The notes under the pieces were generated by a model that saw only the letters and a program-made list of their open reading frames with translations, was not told the DNA's origin and searched no databases. A program made the position numbers and the translations under genes. Shown here in pieces: positions 1 through 11,423 of a stretch of DNA of 64,000 nt. Position 1 is the stretch's first letter, and the number at the start of each line of letters is the position of its first letter. The stretch comes from Scatophagus argus (lineage: Eukaryota > Chordata > Actinopteri > Scatophagidae): the NCBI RefSeq assembly GCF_020382885.2, contig NC_058497.1, forward strand, positions 17,042,330 to 17,106,329, read 5' to 3'.

Positions 1-784
1 TGGGAAGCCTCCACTATTCGAGGTGCAGACTCTTGCTTCTTTACTGTCAGAGTCACCACCCTTCTCTCAGAGCCAGTAGAGCTGGTAGCAATACATTCAT
101 ATTTCCCAATATCTGCTTGAGTCACATTCTCAATGTGGAGGGTTCCATTCTCATACACTGATATCCTTGTGTTACTGCTAGGTCTATTAGATTGTACCAT
201 TGACCCATCATGGAGGACCCAGTGAACTGTAGGCTGAGGGTTGCCTTGACCAGTACAGGGTAGCCACAAGTTTTGGCCTACACCAGCTGCCATTTGCTGC
301 CGTTTCTCCTCCACGATACCTGGGGGAGCTGCCACCACCTGCAGTCGGACTGTAGCAGTATCAGCTCCAGCTGGATTACTGGCGATACATTTGTAATGAC
401 CTCTGTCATAGACAGACACTTGCTGAATGACCAGAGTCCCCTCAGCAGATACTGATACCCTACCCTTCTCTGTGCTCAGACCCCTAACCTGAGTCCGGTT
501 GGCCAGGATCCAGGATATCATGGGCGTGGGCCGACCCTCCGCTTTACATTTCATCTCCACAGTGTTTCCTGCATGAGACTTCATTTCACGCATTTTAGGC
601 TCCAGGATGCGTGAGGGGTAGGCCACCACAGAGAGGGTGACAAGAAGTTTATCTGATCCATGATTGTTCTCAGCTAGACAGAGGTACTGGCCACGGTCCT
701 TTATGTTGGCATTCTGGATTGACAGTGTGCCATTGCTCAACACCTCAAACTTGCCCATCCTCCCTTTTATGGTAATGGTGCTTC
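1..784 (-). CDS. igsf10: igsf10 coding exon 7 (partial): Ig domains 3-5 and start of 6
   Basis: Starts after CCCCTTAG at 785-786. It encodes the second half of Ig domain 3 (LSNGTLSIQN...YLCLAEN), two complete Ig domains (MKCKAEGRPTPMISW...YKCIASN and LPCTGQGNPQPTVHW...YECIATSSTGSERRVV) and the first residues of the next (SAPRIVEAS). The reading frame is still open at position 1, so the exon continues off the window. The N-glycosylation motif NGT recurs once per domain. Confidence 0.9.
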
Positions 785-3700
785 CTAAGGGGAAGAGAAA
801 AAGAACTTCTTCTAAGAAACATTTAACTTAACAACATCCAAAACACAAATACAGATACAAAACTACTAAAAATACATCTAAACATCAAGTAATATTATTT
901 TACTTTACTTCTTAAAACTCACCAACTCCCCTAGTGTGATTTTTATGTACTTTATTAAAATCTGAATTCTGTTTTTTGCCCATTTCGATGTTTTCTATTT
1001 GTTTTTATGTGATTTTATTATAAACAGATTTTTTTTCTAAGACAATGTCATGATCAGATGTAGTATTTTGGAACCTGTCTGTCAACTTAAATAGACAGCG
1101 CTGTGTTCCCTGTTTTTTAAACACAAAGAAATATTACAACAACCTAACTGATCACATATACAACAACACCTGAAAATAAAGAATGCTTTTCACATGGCTT
1201 CTATAATACTTTGACCCAACAACTTATGGCTTTCTTTTGGTTTTCTTGATGATGACAAGTACACGACATTGTTTCTTTTCTACCTGTGCTTGTGGAGAAG
1301 CGCTTCCAGGTTGTTGTTGGTTGAGGGTTTCCAACAGCCTCGCATGGCAGGAAAGCATCTGAGTTGGACAACACAGTGAAGCTGGCTGCATTGCCTCCAA
1401 CTATCTTAGGTTTGCTTGTCATGACCTTTGTAGTAGGTTCAAAGGGAGCAATACTGGTGCTTGTAGCTTCATTTCCAGCAAGATGATCATAAAAACTAGA
1501 GATGGCATTGTTGAATGGGGCAGAGGTGCTGGTGTATGCTTGCTCTGCTGTAAGGATGGTCAGTGTGTCAAAGATTAGGCCTTTATCTGCTCCGTCCCTG
1601 GGACCACTGCTCTGCACAGTAGGTCGGGGTCTAATTAGTGGCCTACGAGTGTTATGACTATTGTTACTCTGTGTTGGTGGTCTGGTGTTGCTGTGGACTC
1701 TGGTACGAGCTGTCGTGTAAGGTGCTTTTGTGGTAATTGGCCTGAATGTGGTGGTCGGGGTGAATGTGGTTGAGAGGGTCAAAGGTGTCTTGGCTGTAGT
1801 ATGGGCTGGTAAATCGCTAGATGTGCTCCAATCAAATTCTTCATATAGGCCAGTCTCCTCCTTCAACGCTGAGTCAGTGAAAACAGCTATTGAGTCTCTG
1901 TCCTCTTTCTTAGATGGCTTATAGAGTGAAATACTCTGTTGTGATAATGTAGTTGTCTCCACTGTAGTTTCCATAGTTGTTACCGCTGCAGTTAAAACAT
2001 CAGTTGTGGTACTAGGGTGCAATTTAGTGATAGAAGGTCTCTTGAAGGGTCTCCGGCCCCTAAAGGGCCTCCTTCTGCGCCCCTGCCTTCCTCTTGTCCC
2101 ACTAGGCCTCTGTCTGATTACAACTAAATTATCAGGGAGTCCCCCAGACCCAGATGATATAGTTTCGTCTGGATTTTCAGTTGAAGATGTTTTAACAGTA
2201 TGTGGAAAAGGCAGAGTTTGTGATTCTGGTGGTGTTTCAGAAGTAGTGGAGGACCTGGAATAATATGGTGAACTGGTAGTTCTTGTTGTGAACTCAAAAT
2301 CTGCAGAGAACATATCGCCATAGTCATCATCTGATGAGCCCTCTTTGTACGCTGTGTGTCTGGACGGGGGCAGAGTCTCGGGTTCAGCCAGTGAGTTTGT
2401 AGTGATGGTGGGCATAACAGCAGGGATTGTAGTTGGGGTTGCTGTTGTAGTGTCAGCTGTAGTTGTAGTAGTAGTAGTTTTTCGGGTGATGAATGGCCTC
2501 CTTAGCTTGCCTAGTATCTTTTCCCTCTCTCTACCTGCAAACAGCTTGTTCCATGGAATTCTTCCACGAATAACTTTAGAGGCAGATGTAGTAGTCCTGG
2601 CTGTGGTGGAAATTGATGGTTCTTTGCGGGTGGTCAAGAATGGATCAATTGTAGGGTCCATCTCAGAGGCATCAGCAGAGGTTATGTAGCCACTGGAAAC
2701 TTCCGGCCTTGACTCTGTCTGGGCAAAAGAGGCATCTGAAGTAACGCAATAGTTTGTGGTCACAGCTGCATTCTTTTGTGTAGAGGCAGGTCTTTCTGTT
2801 CTGTGTAAAGCAGGACTTGAGGAAGATGTTGGTTTGATCACCTGCAGACCAGTGGCTGCTGTCTTCTTTTTGTCTTCATCACAGTCACAGTCTTAAGGAT
2901 AAAATAAATAAAAAAATGGGAACATAGGTGAAGAAACACACACATGCACAAATTTTCACAATGGCTCTGTTCGCTTACAAAATATTGTTGCTTACCTGTG
3001 GTCAGTTCAATTTTATATGGTACTGTTGCATTCCCTTCCGTTTTCATTGAGGGGTGTTTCAGTTTATTGATGAAGGACTGTATATCAGTGATTCTGCTGG
3101 GTTTGATGATCCTCCTGCGACCGTGGAAAGTCCTCCTGCGGGCCCCTCCTCTGCTGTTCTTGTGTGGAATGATATGGATCTGCTGCTGGGAGATGATGGT
3201 TGATCCTGCAGGGAGGCGTGGGGATTTGATTGTTTGGGTAGTGTGGAAAGTTATCTCATCTTGCTGTCTCTCTGTGGTGGTGACAGCTGTGAAAGTCGTC
3301 TGGCTTTCGTGGTTTGTGGATGTGTGAACAATTACTTCCACTGGGCCTGGGGCATCCCTCATTGGAGTGACATTGGGGTCTGTAGTAAATGAGGGTGATG
3401 CCCAAGTGGACGTCTCTGGCTCTGCAGGCTGTTCTCCTGAGACTTGTAACTGAGTTTCATGTGACAAGTCTGTCACCGTAAATTGGAGAGTGACTGGGCG
3501 CTCACTTGAGCCTGGCTTGGCACTTCTCTCCGGGACATAAATTTCAGAAGGTTCATCAAAACTAGAAAGACCTGTGTGGCGTGAAATTGTGTTAAAAGGT
3601 GTAACGGCACCACTCTGACTGCTGCTTCTTTCTGTTGGACTGTCTGTAGAATCTGATTGCACAAAGGACTCTGTTTCTGGTGTGTTTTTATTTTCTGTCC

Positions 3701-6700
3701 CTTTACTTAAATCAATGTAATTGCTGACTGTTTCCATGACAGCAATTTGATGTGTTGCTGCTACATCACCTTGCTGACCTGTCTGTGTGGTTGTTATAAT
3801 TTCAGACTGCCTATTCTCTCTCTCTTTCTGTGGATTATCTGTAGCTGGATTGATTATCCCTGGAAGTATTATTAGATTATCTTCATTATCAACCTCACCA
3901 GAGCCAGTTTCACTATCACCAGAAAGACCAATGTTTGGCCCTGCATATTTTACTCTCTCTTCCTCTGTGCCAGTCTTTATTCTTGATCCATCTTGAGCCT
4001 TTTTCATAAATTCAGCAAATTTTTGTGGGTCCACTTTTCTGGAAGTTTTATCAAAAACCCTACTACTCCATAAGCGTCTGTTGCCGAATGTCCCCCTCCT
4101 TCTTTGCCCCACTCTACCTCCTCTGCCATGTGACCCGGGACTGAGGTAAGGTCGATCTGAGGTGATGGTCCTGGATTCCTGACTAGTCCTGTCGGAGGAG
4201 ATGTCATTGATGGTGACTGTGTTTGCAGTCAATCTAGGGTCAATCTTGTCCTCAGTCTCTACCCCTGATCCCTCACTGTCCATAATCATTACTTTCTCTG
4301 ATTTTTTTTCAGTCACTGTTACCTGAGACACAAGCAGGTCAGCTCCTAGGTGATTAGCAACCAAACACCAATAAAATCCTCTATCCCTCGCTGTGAGACC
4401 TTGAATAAGCAAGGTTCCATTTTTATACACTTTCTTGTTGCCATGAGACTTGTCCAGCACGGAATGATCAGGCAGTATCCAATGGACAGAGGCCTCAGGA
4501 CTCCCTGAGAAGCTGCAGTCAAGAACCAAATTTTCACCCAGGGGCCTTGATAGTTGGACACCATTGATCTCAGCATCTTCCACATCAGGGGACAGAACTG
4601 TTACACGAAAGATGAGGATATCTGCATCCAGGTAGTTTGTGGCAATACACCGGTACACGCCTGTGTCTGTGGTATCTGCGCCCAGTAGAGTAAGCTTCCC
4701 TTCAGCTGTGATTGTGATCCTCCTGTCTTCACTGGAATAGGGAGCTCTGACCTTATTTCCATCTGGTAAAATCCACTCCAGCAAAGGTTTTGGTTCACCC
4801 TGAATTTGGCAATTCAACTGTGCCACACCACCTGTTAACAATGAAACAAATATTTTATTACAGTAATTATTGCTTTCAAATGTAAAAAACTTACTAAATA
4901 CTAAGTTGATTTTTATCATGCAACATGCAACAGTTAAGAGTTTAGGCTTGTTCCCTGAAGTGGTGGTTATGTCAGTTATTAGCTAGTTTAATAAGCATTA
5001 ATCTCTAACTCCCACCTGTAAGTACAGTGTGTTCAGTCTTGGTTTGATTATCTTGCACGATCATTGTCCAGGAATAGCGGTCTCTCTTTGGCATTGTGTT
5101 TTCCACACGTAGGTTGATCACAGACTGATACTTAATGTGCAGAGTGGAGTATGTGGTAGTAGTGCGGTCCAGCTGGAAGCTCACCTCTCCCTGCATTAAC
5201 CATGCAGGGGAGGCTTTAATCTCAGCCTCAACACTTGTGTGGATTCCTTCCTCTCCCTCTTCTGCTTTCACCTGACTGTATCTGTAGACCATTTCTGGGC
5301 TCCTGGCCAGCATTAAGCCTCTCTCGAGTCTCATGGGAGAATCACTGTAGGTGGCCAGGACCTGCCATAGCTGCTGTATATGTTCATAGTCAATATTACA
5401 CACCAAATATGTAGTTATGGCTGTGGTAAGTAAGGTGACATTGTTTCCGTCCTCCCCCTCCAAGATTTGTGTCAGATTCTCAAACGCAGACGGCCTCTGG
5501 ACACTGCAGGATAGACTGGCATCATTGTGAAACTGGTTGGTCAGGTTCATTTGTATGGAGCCTAATGGGGCAATGAAGTCCTTAGGGGAAACTGGAGTAA
5601 AATCCCCCTCGTCCAGGCTGATGTTTTTCTGTTTCAGATGGTCCTCAATCCAGGGTTTGGTACAAGTGAAGACATTGCTGGGGAGAAGGGATAGGGTTTT
5701 GTTGTGGTAAGGGATGGGATTTTTACAAACAGGACACAGCTGGCCTCTTGGATATCTCCTGTCTCGTTTGCATTTCAGGACACCTGGAAACATTTAAATC
5801 AAATGGTGTAGCATTTAGTTGGTTGCATGTAAGAAAAGAATGTTTACAGTTTCCACATTATGGGCTAGCCAAACCAAAATTCATCAGTAACAATTGTGAA
5901 CCAGAAAAGATCATTATCATCATACAGGACTGTAATTCAGTCATGAGTTGATTTTTATTAGCCAAGTCATGAATAAAAGCTTTTAAATAAAACTTTTGTT
6001 CTTCTCTGTCTTTAGTGTTTTCTATAGCCCTGAGGGTGAGAGGAAGATGTCTTGAGTGATTGTCTCTGCAATGATTTATATGTTTCCCTTGGATATGCCT
6101 TTCTTGTTTTGGATAGAATCCCATGCACCTTAAGTTTGTAGGGGAAAAAAACATACTCCTTTAAAAGTCTGAATAGAATAACCTATTAAAGTTCTAAAAC
6201 AGTTAGCAACTTTACTAGTTGTGTCTTATTAAAGATGCAAGCGAATGGATCAAGTTTTTTTGCATGTATGAATGGAAAATGTACAGATAAAGAAATATTC
6301 TTTAATTAACAAAGACAAGGTTGTCTTCCCCTATAAACACGATACAAACTTACGTCACTCTAAATGCTTTCCATAGCAAACATGCACTCCTCACCTGTGT
6401 TCCTCCGTGCCCACACTGAAAACCACTTCATACGGCAATCACATGTCCAAGGGTTTCCATGGAGGAAAAGGTTCTCTAACTGGCTGCAGCCTGAGAAAAT
6501 ATCTGCAGGCAGAGTAGTGAGTAGATTGTCTGACAGGTGGATGTTTCTCACTGAGGAAACCTTGAACACTTGGCTGTGTCTCAGTGTGATGAATGTGTCT
6601 GGGTGGAGCTGCTGGAGGTGGTTACCCTCCAGATGGACCAACTGCAGTTTGGTTAGGCCATAGAAAGCCTCTGGGCTGATGAACTCTATGTGGTTGTGAT

Positions 6701-8879
6701 CCATATGGAGTCTCAGCAGACTGTCCAGGCCTTTGAATGTCTCTTTGTTGATTTTCTTTACTTTATTAAAGGACATCTTCAGGACCTGTGAGAACATGTT
6801 TGAAAAGCTTTTGGCAAAAGAAGTTTGACTTAAGACTATTATGTTAATAACACATTCTTGAGATGCAGAAATATCCAAACAGCATTTACAGAATCATTAA
6901 GCAACATTTAGTTTAGAAAAGTGCATGCAATCAATTACTGGACAGCATCCCTCATAACAACAAATAAAAGAAGTATGAATCCTGCAGTTTTTTTTTCATT
7001 TATTTTGTTTTTAGACTTGTGCCAGACAGGAGTTAAAGAAGCTCTAATATTTAAGTTTGTAGTTGGTCATGCCGATGTACTGGACTGCGTCATACTGTTA
7101 ATGATATATTCAACACCAAAAACCTGTCTTTATGTAAGATTGCACATTCTTGATATTTGGTGCCATTGTGTACAAGTGAACTAAACCATAGGATGCTGGC
7201 AGGATGTTTATAATCCAGTATTCCAAGACAGGTCTGTAATCTGTTCACAAGAGACTGACAAACACATGATTTTACCTGTAAGGACTTGAGATCTTGGAAG
7301 GCTCTGTCTTCAATACTGTGGATAGTGTTGCTATGCAGCATCAACAGCTCTAAGTTCCCAAGTCCTAAAAGATCATCTTCTCTCAAGACAGTTATGCTGT
7401 TGTACCTAAAAGCAGAGAAATGAAAAAGAGACAGATTCAGATTATCAGCTTAATGGAAGTTTAAAAGAAGTTAATGAACAATAAACAGACTCATTTAAGG
7501 CCCTGCACACCCACACAAGTGTTGTCAATTACTCTTCTAGATTAGGCCTTGGCTCAGATTGAATATGGTAATGTCACCGTGACGAATGTTCTTCTATGGA
7601 ACATGAGTAGCCTATGTTTAAAGACATATGACAGTTATGTTTCAAATGTTTCCAACAATATTCGAACCATGGAGAAATATATAGTTTTAGTCAAGTTTTT
7701 TATTGCCAGTTACAATTGTGCTAATCCTGCCATGGCATGTCAGAACATCTGCAGTGAAATTTCTGCTCTGATCTGACTTCACCTTAAGAAGACATCTCAT
7801 CTGGCACAATAACTGAAAACCCCCAAGGGTGCGCAGCATACAAAAAAAAGGTTTATTTTTCAGAGGTGCTAACAAAATGTTTTTCTAATAGTGGAAATCT
7901 GAGGCAGCAAGGCACAGAACTTAAAGGCACATCTCTTTCACCACCATCAAGCTAAGGAGAGTATATGTGATTTAATATGATGTTGACCTGGAGGACAGCC
8001 CACAAATTGTATATATATATATGTCTTTCATAACTTATCTGTATGGAAATTCACACTTTAGAAGAACCAACAGAAAACTGGACAGGAGACTGCAGTCAAG
8101 CCAGCCTCCCCAATTTTCAGAAAGGCTAATAACCTATCATTCCACATAGCAGCCTAATAGCTACAGGAAGAGACGGAAGCCGATTGGGAGGCAACTTTAC
8201 TATTCGCAAAAGCGATCTATATTATTTGGCCGGTAATTGGTGTAAAATTTAGTTAAAAATTGTCTAGTCTAGCTAGTTAAGACAACTGTTAATTACAGGT
8301 AGTGACTACAGTAAGTAACCCTAAACTACTCTTTACTTTACTTTCTTTTTTACTCTGGACTACACTGTCTTCTATCTACCACAAAAAAAAAAAAAACAAA
8401 ACAAGAATTTCCCTCCAGTATTAATAAAGGAATTCTGATTCTGATTCTCTAAATTCCTAAATTAGTCTGAGCTAATGTTTGCTTGGTAACCTTCCCAGGG
8501 CACATTTTTAAGGTATGCTAGCTGTAATTAAGAAAAGAATTTTTATTTCCACTTTGACTAGTTGACTTTTAACTACCAGTGGCAGTTAGTTACTAATTAT
8601 TTATTTTTGGATTGTCAATCCTGCACATACAGTGTGCAGCTCTCTGCCAAAAGCTGGAAAGAAAGCGAAAGCTCACCCGAGGTTAATTCTTTGCACAGCT
8701 GGCTGGATGTGGTCAGGTACAGCGGTCAGGTATCTGAATGTGCAGTGCACGTCAGTAGGGACATGGCAGGCGCATGATCTGGGGCAGTCACCGCTCGTCG
8801 GCAGCACAGCAGCCAAGAACAACAGAGCCTCCAGCAGCCACCTCCGCAGGTATGGAGCGCTGCAGGCACATCCACTCAT
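1..8879 (-). CDS. igsf10: Immunoglobulin superfamily member 10 (partial, 3' end off the left edge)
   Basis: Spliced minus-strand gene. Coding exons are 8677-8879, 7276-7405, 6395-6785, 5016-5783, 2996-4831, 1284-2891 and 784 to beyond position 1. Every junction has GT/AG, and the frame joins without a break into about 1,906 residues. Order: signal peptide (residues 1-30), cysteine-rich LRR N-cap (CPRSCAC), leucine-rich repeats and C-terminal cap (to about residue 270), two Ig C2 domains (about 495-700), a long Thr/Ser/Pro-rich region with basic clusters (about 700-1590), then further Ig domains. Human IGSF10, as I recall it, has the same architecture, about 2,600 residues and 12 Ig domains, so roughly 700 residues are missing to the left. 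The human protein (rat name CMF608) is secreted and linked to mesenchymal/skeletal cells and GnRH-neuron migration. MXRA5 is the nearest alternative, but N-cap and Ig wording and the aadac/sucnr1 neighbours favour igsf10. Confidence 0.93.
785..1283 (-). other. igsf10: igsf10 intron 6
   Basis: AT-rich intron of 499 bp bounded by GTAGAA and CCCCTTAG. I see no repeat or other feature in it. Confidence 0.8.
1284..2891 (-). CDS. igsf10: igsf10 coding exon 6: Thr-rich mucin-like region and start of Ig domain 3
   Basis: Starts after CCTTAAG with DCDCDEDKKKTAATG and runs through a strongly Thr-rich segment with basic patches (IRGRIPWNKLFAGREREK, RRRRPFRGRRPFKRPS). It ends in SKPKIVGGNAASFTVLSNSD and LPCEAVGNPQPTTTWKR, the first half of an Ig domain that is almost identical in wording to human IGSF10. 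The donor is GTAGAA at 1282-1283. It is 1,608 nt, phase 1 at both ends. Confidence 0.88.
2996..4831 (-). CDS. igsf10: igsf10 coding exon 5: Ig domains 1-2 and Thr/Ser-rich region
   Basis: Encodes two C2-type Ig domains (Cys pairs around LNCQIQGEPKP...YRCIATN and LDCSFSGSPEA...YWCLVANHLG). After these comes a Ser/Thr-rich, probably O-glycosylated spacer with two basic clusters, QRRRGTFGNRRLW and GARRRTFHGRRRIIKPSR. The stretch VDPQKFAEFMKKAQD after the first cluster is recognisable in mammalian IGSF10 (RIDPQHWAALLEKAKK). The exon is 1,836 nt and phase 1 at both ends. Confidence 0.9.
5016..5783 (-). CDS. igsf10: igsf10 coding exon 4: LRR C-cap and linker domain
   Basis: Encodes VLKCKRDRRYPRGQLCPVC (rest of the C-cap), then a linker with WLMQGEVSFQLDRTTTTYST and VCNIDYEHIQQLWQVLATYSD, which closely resembles the IGSF10-specific linker in mammals. 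It ends KTEHTVLT just before the first Ig domain. At 768 nt it is phase 1 at both ends. Confidence 0.9.
5784..6394 (-). other. igsf10: igsf10 intron 3
   Basis: AT-rich intron of 611 bp with GTGAGG donor and TTTCCAG acceptor. Nothing else recognised. Confidence 0.8.
6395..6785 (-). CDS. igsf10: igsf10 coding exon 3: leucine-rich repeats and start of C-cap
   Basis: Encodes VLKMSFNKVKKINKETF through LRRs with the diagnostic stretch HMDHNHIEFISPEAFYGL, ending in the LRR C-cap motif NPWTCDCRMKW. It starts after TCACAG and ends before GTGAGG, one base into a glycine codon. At 391 nt it leaves phase 1, which fits exon 4. Confidence 0.9.
6786..7275 (-). other. igsf10: igsf10 intron 2
   Basis: Intron of 490 bp with GTAAAA donor and TCACAG acceptor. 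Nothing else recognised. Confidence 0.8.
7276..7405 (-). CDS. igsf10: igsf10 coding exon 2: leucine-rich repeats
   Basis: Encodes YNSITVLREDDLLGLGNLELLM and onward to DLKSLQ, two LRR units. It starts after TTTTAG and ends before GTAAAA. With the two bases carried from exon 1 it adds exactly 44 codons, the same count as the matching human segment. Confidence 0.88.
7406..8676 (-). other. igsf10: igsf10 intron 1
   Basis: Intron of 1,271 bp with GTGAGC donor and TTTTAG acceptor. It contains a probable retroelement tail near 8380-8455 (listed separately) and a short AT run at 8009-8022; otherwise nothing is seen. Confidence 0.8.
8380..8455 (+). repeat. Probable 3' end of a teleost non-LTR retroelement
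   Basis: A poly-A run is followed by AGAATTTCCCTCCAGTATT, AATAAAG and a short TTCTGATTCTGATTC array. Teleost LINE/SINE copies commonly end with 'GAATTTCCCC...AATAAAG' plus a short tandem tail, so this looks like such an end. The 5' limit and the family are unknown. Confidence 0.45.
8677..8879 (-). CDS. igsf10: igsf10 coding exon 1: signal peptide and LRR N-terminal cap
   Basis: Starts at the ATG at 8877-8879 (A at -3), which is followed at once by a hydrophobic leader (LLEALLFLAAVLPTSG) and the cysteine motif CPRSCACHVPTDVHCTF. The exon ends inside the glycine codon of RINLG at a GTGAGC donor. An in-frame ATG at 8948 would add 23 residues, but it has T at -3 and would bury the signal peptide, so I prefer the inner start. 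A good acceptor (pyrimidine tract then CAG) lies just upstream at 8962-8963, so this exon probably begins at 8961 with 82 nt of 5' UTR. Confidence 0.88.
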
Positions 8880-9600
8880 TGTGGACGCGGACGGGGGCTT
8901 CAGCTGCACGGACAAGGGGTGGGGGGTCGGTGGTTTGTCCTGGAGCATTAATACAACCGACCTGGAGAGGGAGACGCATTATGTTAAAGACAATTTCCAA
9001 ATTGTAATAACAGAGAGACAGAATAAACTGGATAAAAACTGCATAAGTGCAACATTGTTTCCTCCATTTAGCCTAAAACAAAATCTGCATCACTTCACTC
9101 AAACTTTGACAACTCGTATTCAGAATTATTTGCCTATTTGTATATTTTTGGTAAGAAAACATAATGCTTTTGGTATTGATGGTGATGTAAGTAAAGTCAA
9201 ACACACACGCACATGCAATAATGTTCAATAAATAATAACTGGCAGATAGATCTTTTACCCCAGAAAATAATTGAATTATCGACAGGCTCCCTCGTCGCGC
9301 TTCAGTAGTTGCAGAAAACGGAACTGCTGCACTTGTAGGAATGTAAAAATCCCGATGGCAGATTCAGTGGTCCACACTGAGTCTCATTAGTTCTCCAGTT
9401 TGACTCCTCACATGAGTCCACTTGTGTCTGAGGCGCAGAGGGAAGGGAGTCATTTCTATTTGAGCGCCAGCAGCTGAGCGCACACTTTGGTGTCCTCCGC
9501 CCCCCCTGTAATCTGCTCCAATGTAATCCTGGAGTAACTGCTACTTTGAAATACTCGGGGAAGTGCTCTGCTGGAAATAGCAGTACCTAACAGTCTGTTA
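8880..9600 (-). promoter_or_regulatory. igsf10: Probable igsf10 5' UTR and promoter region
   Basis: 8880-8961 is probably 5' UTR, because a good acceptor (CTCCCTCTCCAG) sits at 8962-8963. One or more non-coding exons and the promoter should lie just upstream, in the less AT-rich, CpG-containing sequence around 9280-9520. I see no clear TATA box, and the exact start cannot be fixed from sequence alone. Confidence 0.4.
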
Positions 9601-10496
9601 CGCCATCAAAAACACAAAATCTTCCTCCAGGAGAGGAGCAAGAATGAAATAATTGATTGCTATCAAAACAATACTATTTGAAACAGGCCACCAAATTTGT
9701 TTTGTACGGAAGTACGTCTTAGAAGAAGCATCTAAATGTTTCCCTGATGTTGATATAGCTCCTGAATATATGTGGATATATATTAATTCTTGCTTGATCG
9801 TCACTCTATCATGAATACATTTGGACACAGCATGACAAATGCCCAAAGTCAATAATAACAATAACAGATGAAAGCGGCATTCAACAATGAAGCACAAATG
9901 TGTCACAGATTAACTCAGTAAGCGTTTTACTTTATTGAATCCTTTCTTTTATTTTTGTGTTTTGCTTATGCAAAAAAAAACCCACAAACCACCCATCATT
10001 CTAGCCATGTGTGGGTCAGTTTGTCTTTTGTCCTTTTTCCAAAATCCAATTCTTTTGACTGGTTTGTTGAATTCCAAAAGCCTCTTTGCCCCCACAAACG
10101 AGCATATTCAAAGATGTAGACTTTTGTCTCAGATTGTGCTGTTTATTTGCAGTAACTGTATCAGATGTTTTACAATATATGTCTGACTTTTCATGACTTG
10201 TAGAAGACTATGACGATGAATTGTTTAATTAAATGATGTTGTTTTTACTACACCCAATTACCTAAACATGTGTCCTTTAAATTAGGCTTGTGAACATTTA
10301 GATAAAGCGATATCTGTGACTAAACAGCAACTCGCTGTCTGTTTGCGATCAACTCACTGTGACTGTCGCCGTAAACTTTCAAATCACTTGTAAACAGTAT
10401 TCATGAAACAGTACACATCAAACCACAGCTGCCACAAGCCACTGGTTCACCACGTCCCCATCATTAGCACACACAGACACACTGTGGGCACTAATG

Positions 10497-10518
10497 CACA
10501 CACACACACACACACACA
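10497..10518 (+). repeat. (CA)n microsatellite
   Basis: Eleven uninterrupted CA units. Confidence 0.95.
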
Positions 10519-11112
10519 GTTGCACTCATAGGCACATTTAAAGAGGGGGGATATTGTTTTGGTAACACAGAAGATTGTTGACACAGTATAACCTTTCAGC
10601 AACGTTCAAACAGCAGAGGAAGAGGAGAAGCAAACACATCAGATTACTTCATTTCGAGTGTGTTAGTGTACCTGAAATTTACATGGAATGAGGATTTATG
10701 GGGATGCCTTTTATCAGTTACTTCAGGTCACAGGCGCGGTTGGCACGTTCCATTGCTTGTGTCGTCAGTGTTGTTTACTCAAACATCTGGACAACACACC
10801 AACACATGTGGCCAAAAGCAACTCTTCTCTCCTCTTTTCTTCTCTTCTCACTGATAGCCGGATCAGATTATTTTTTTCTTCAATATGTCATGCTCCAGCT
10901 GTTGTTACTGCAAACGAAGAGTAATGCAACAGCCACTTTGTGGGTGTTGGTGATTCTCTTCTCTGCAAGCTAATCTCGATGCAAACAACTTATTAATTCA
11001 CTTATGGGGAATTCATTTCAGTTAGATTCTAAACCACAATAAAAGCACATAGCAGATTTACTTATGTCTTATTGATTCAAGTCATCATTATAAACATATC
11101 ATTTAAATCTTC

Positions 11113-11365
11113 TTAGACTAGAGCTGACACTGGTTATTATGTTCCTTTTTGATTATTCTGCCGATCATTTTCATTAATCAATTAATCGTTTAGTCCATAA
11201 AATGCAAAAAATTGTGAAAAAATTCTCATCACAATTTCCCCCCCAAAGTAAGGGGCTCTCTTCAGTTACAATAATAAAATACTTACTATTAATAGGCAGG
11301 AATCGGAAACATGAATGAAACAACTAATTGATTCTCAAACAAGTTGGTGACTAATTTGACGATGA
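11113..11365. repeat. Degraded teleost interspersed repeat (ATTAATCG family)
   Basis: The left part reads GCTGACACTGGTTATTATG, then ATCAATTAATCGTTTAGTCC, ATAAAATGCAAAAAATTGTG and CATCACAATTTCCC. The right part has CAACTAATTGATTCTCAAAC and ACTAATTTGACG. This order matches a very common fish repeat that starts 'GCTGCAACTAATGATTATTTTCAT...' with inverted ends, probably a non-autonomous DNA transposon. The call is from memory of the family. The GT microsatellite just beyond it is separate. Confidence 0.55.
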
Positions 11366-11388
11366 GAAGTGCATAGCTTCCAACATGC

Positions 11389-11390
<2 letters not shown>

Positions 11391-11419
<29 letters not shown>
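11391..11419 (+). repeat. (TG)n microsatellite
   Basis: About 14 uninterrupted TG units. Confidence 0.95.

Positions 11420-11423
<4 letters not shown>

Noticed and set aside
1730-2689. Plus-strand open frames rich in Val opposite igsf10 exon 6
   Set aside because: They are the antisense of Thr codons (ACC/ACA/ACT read as GGT/TGT/AGT and shifted frames) in the mucin-like region, not separate genes.
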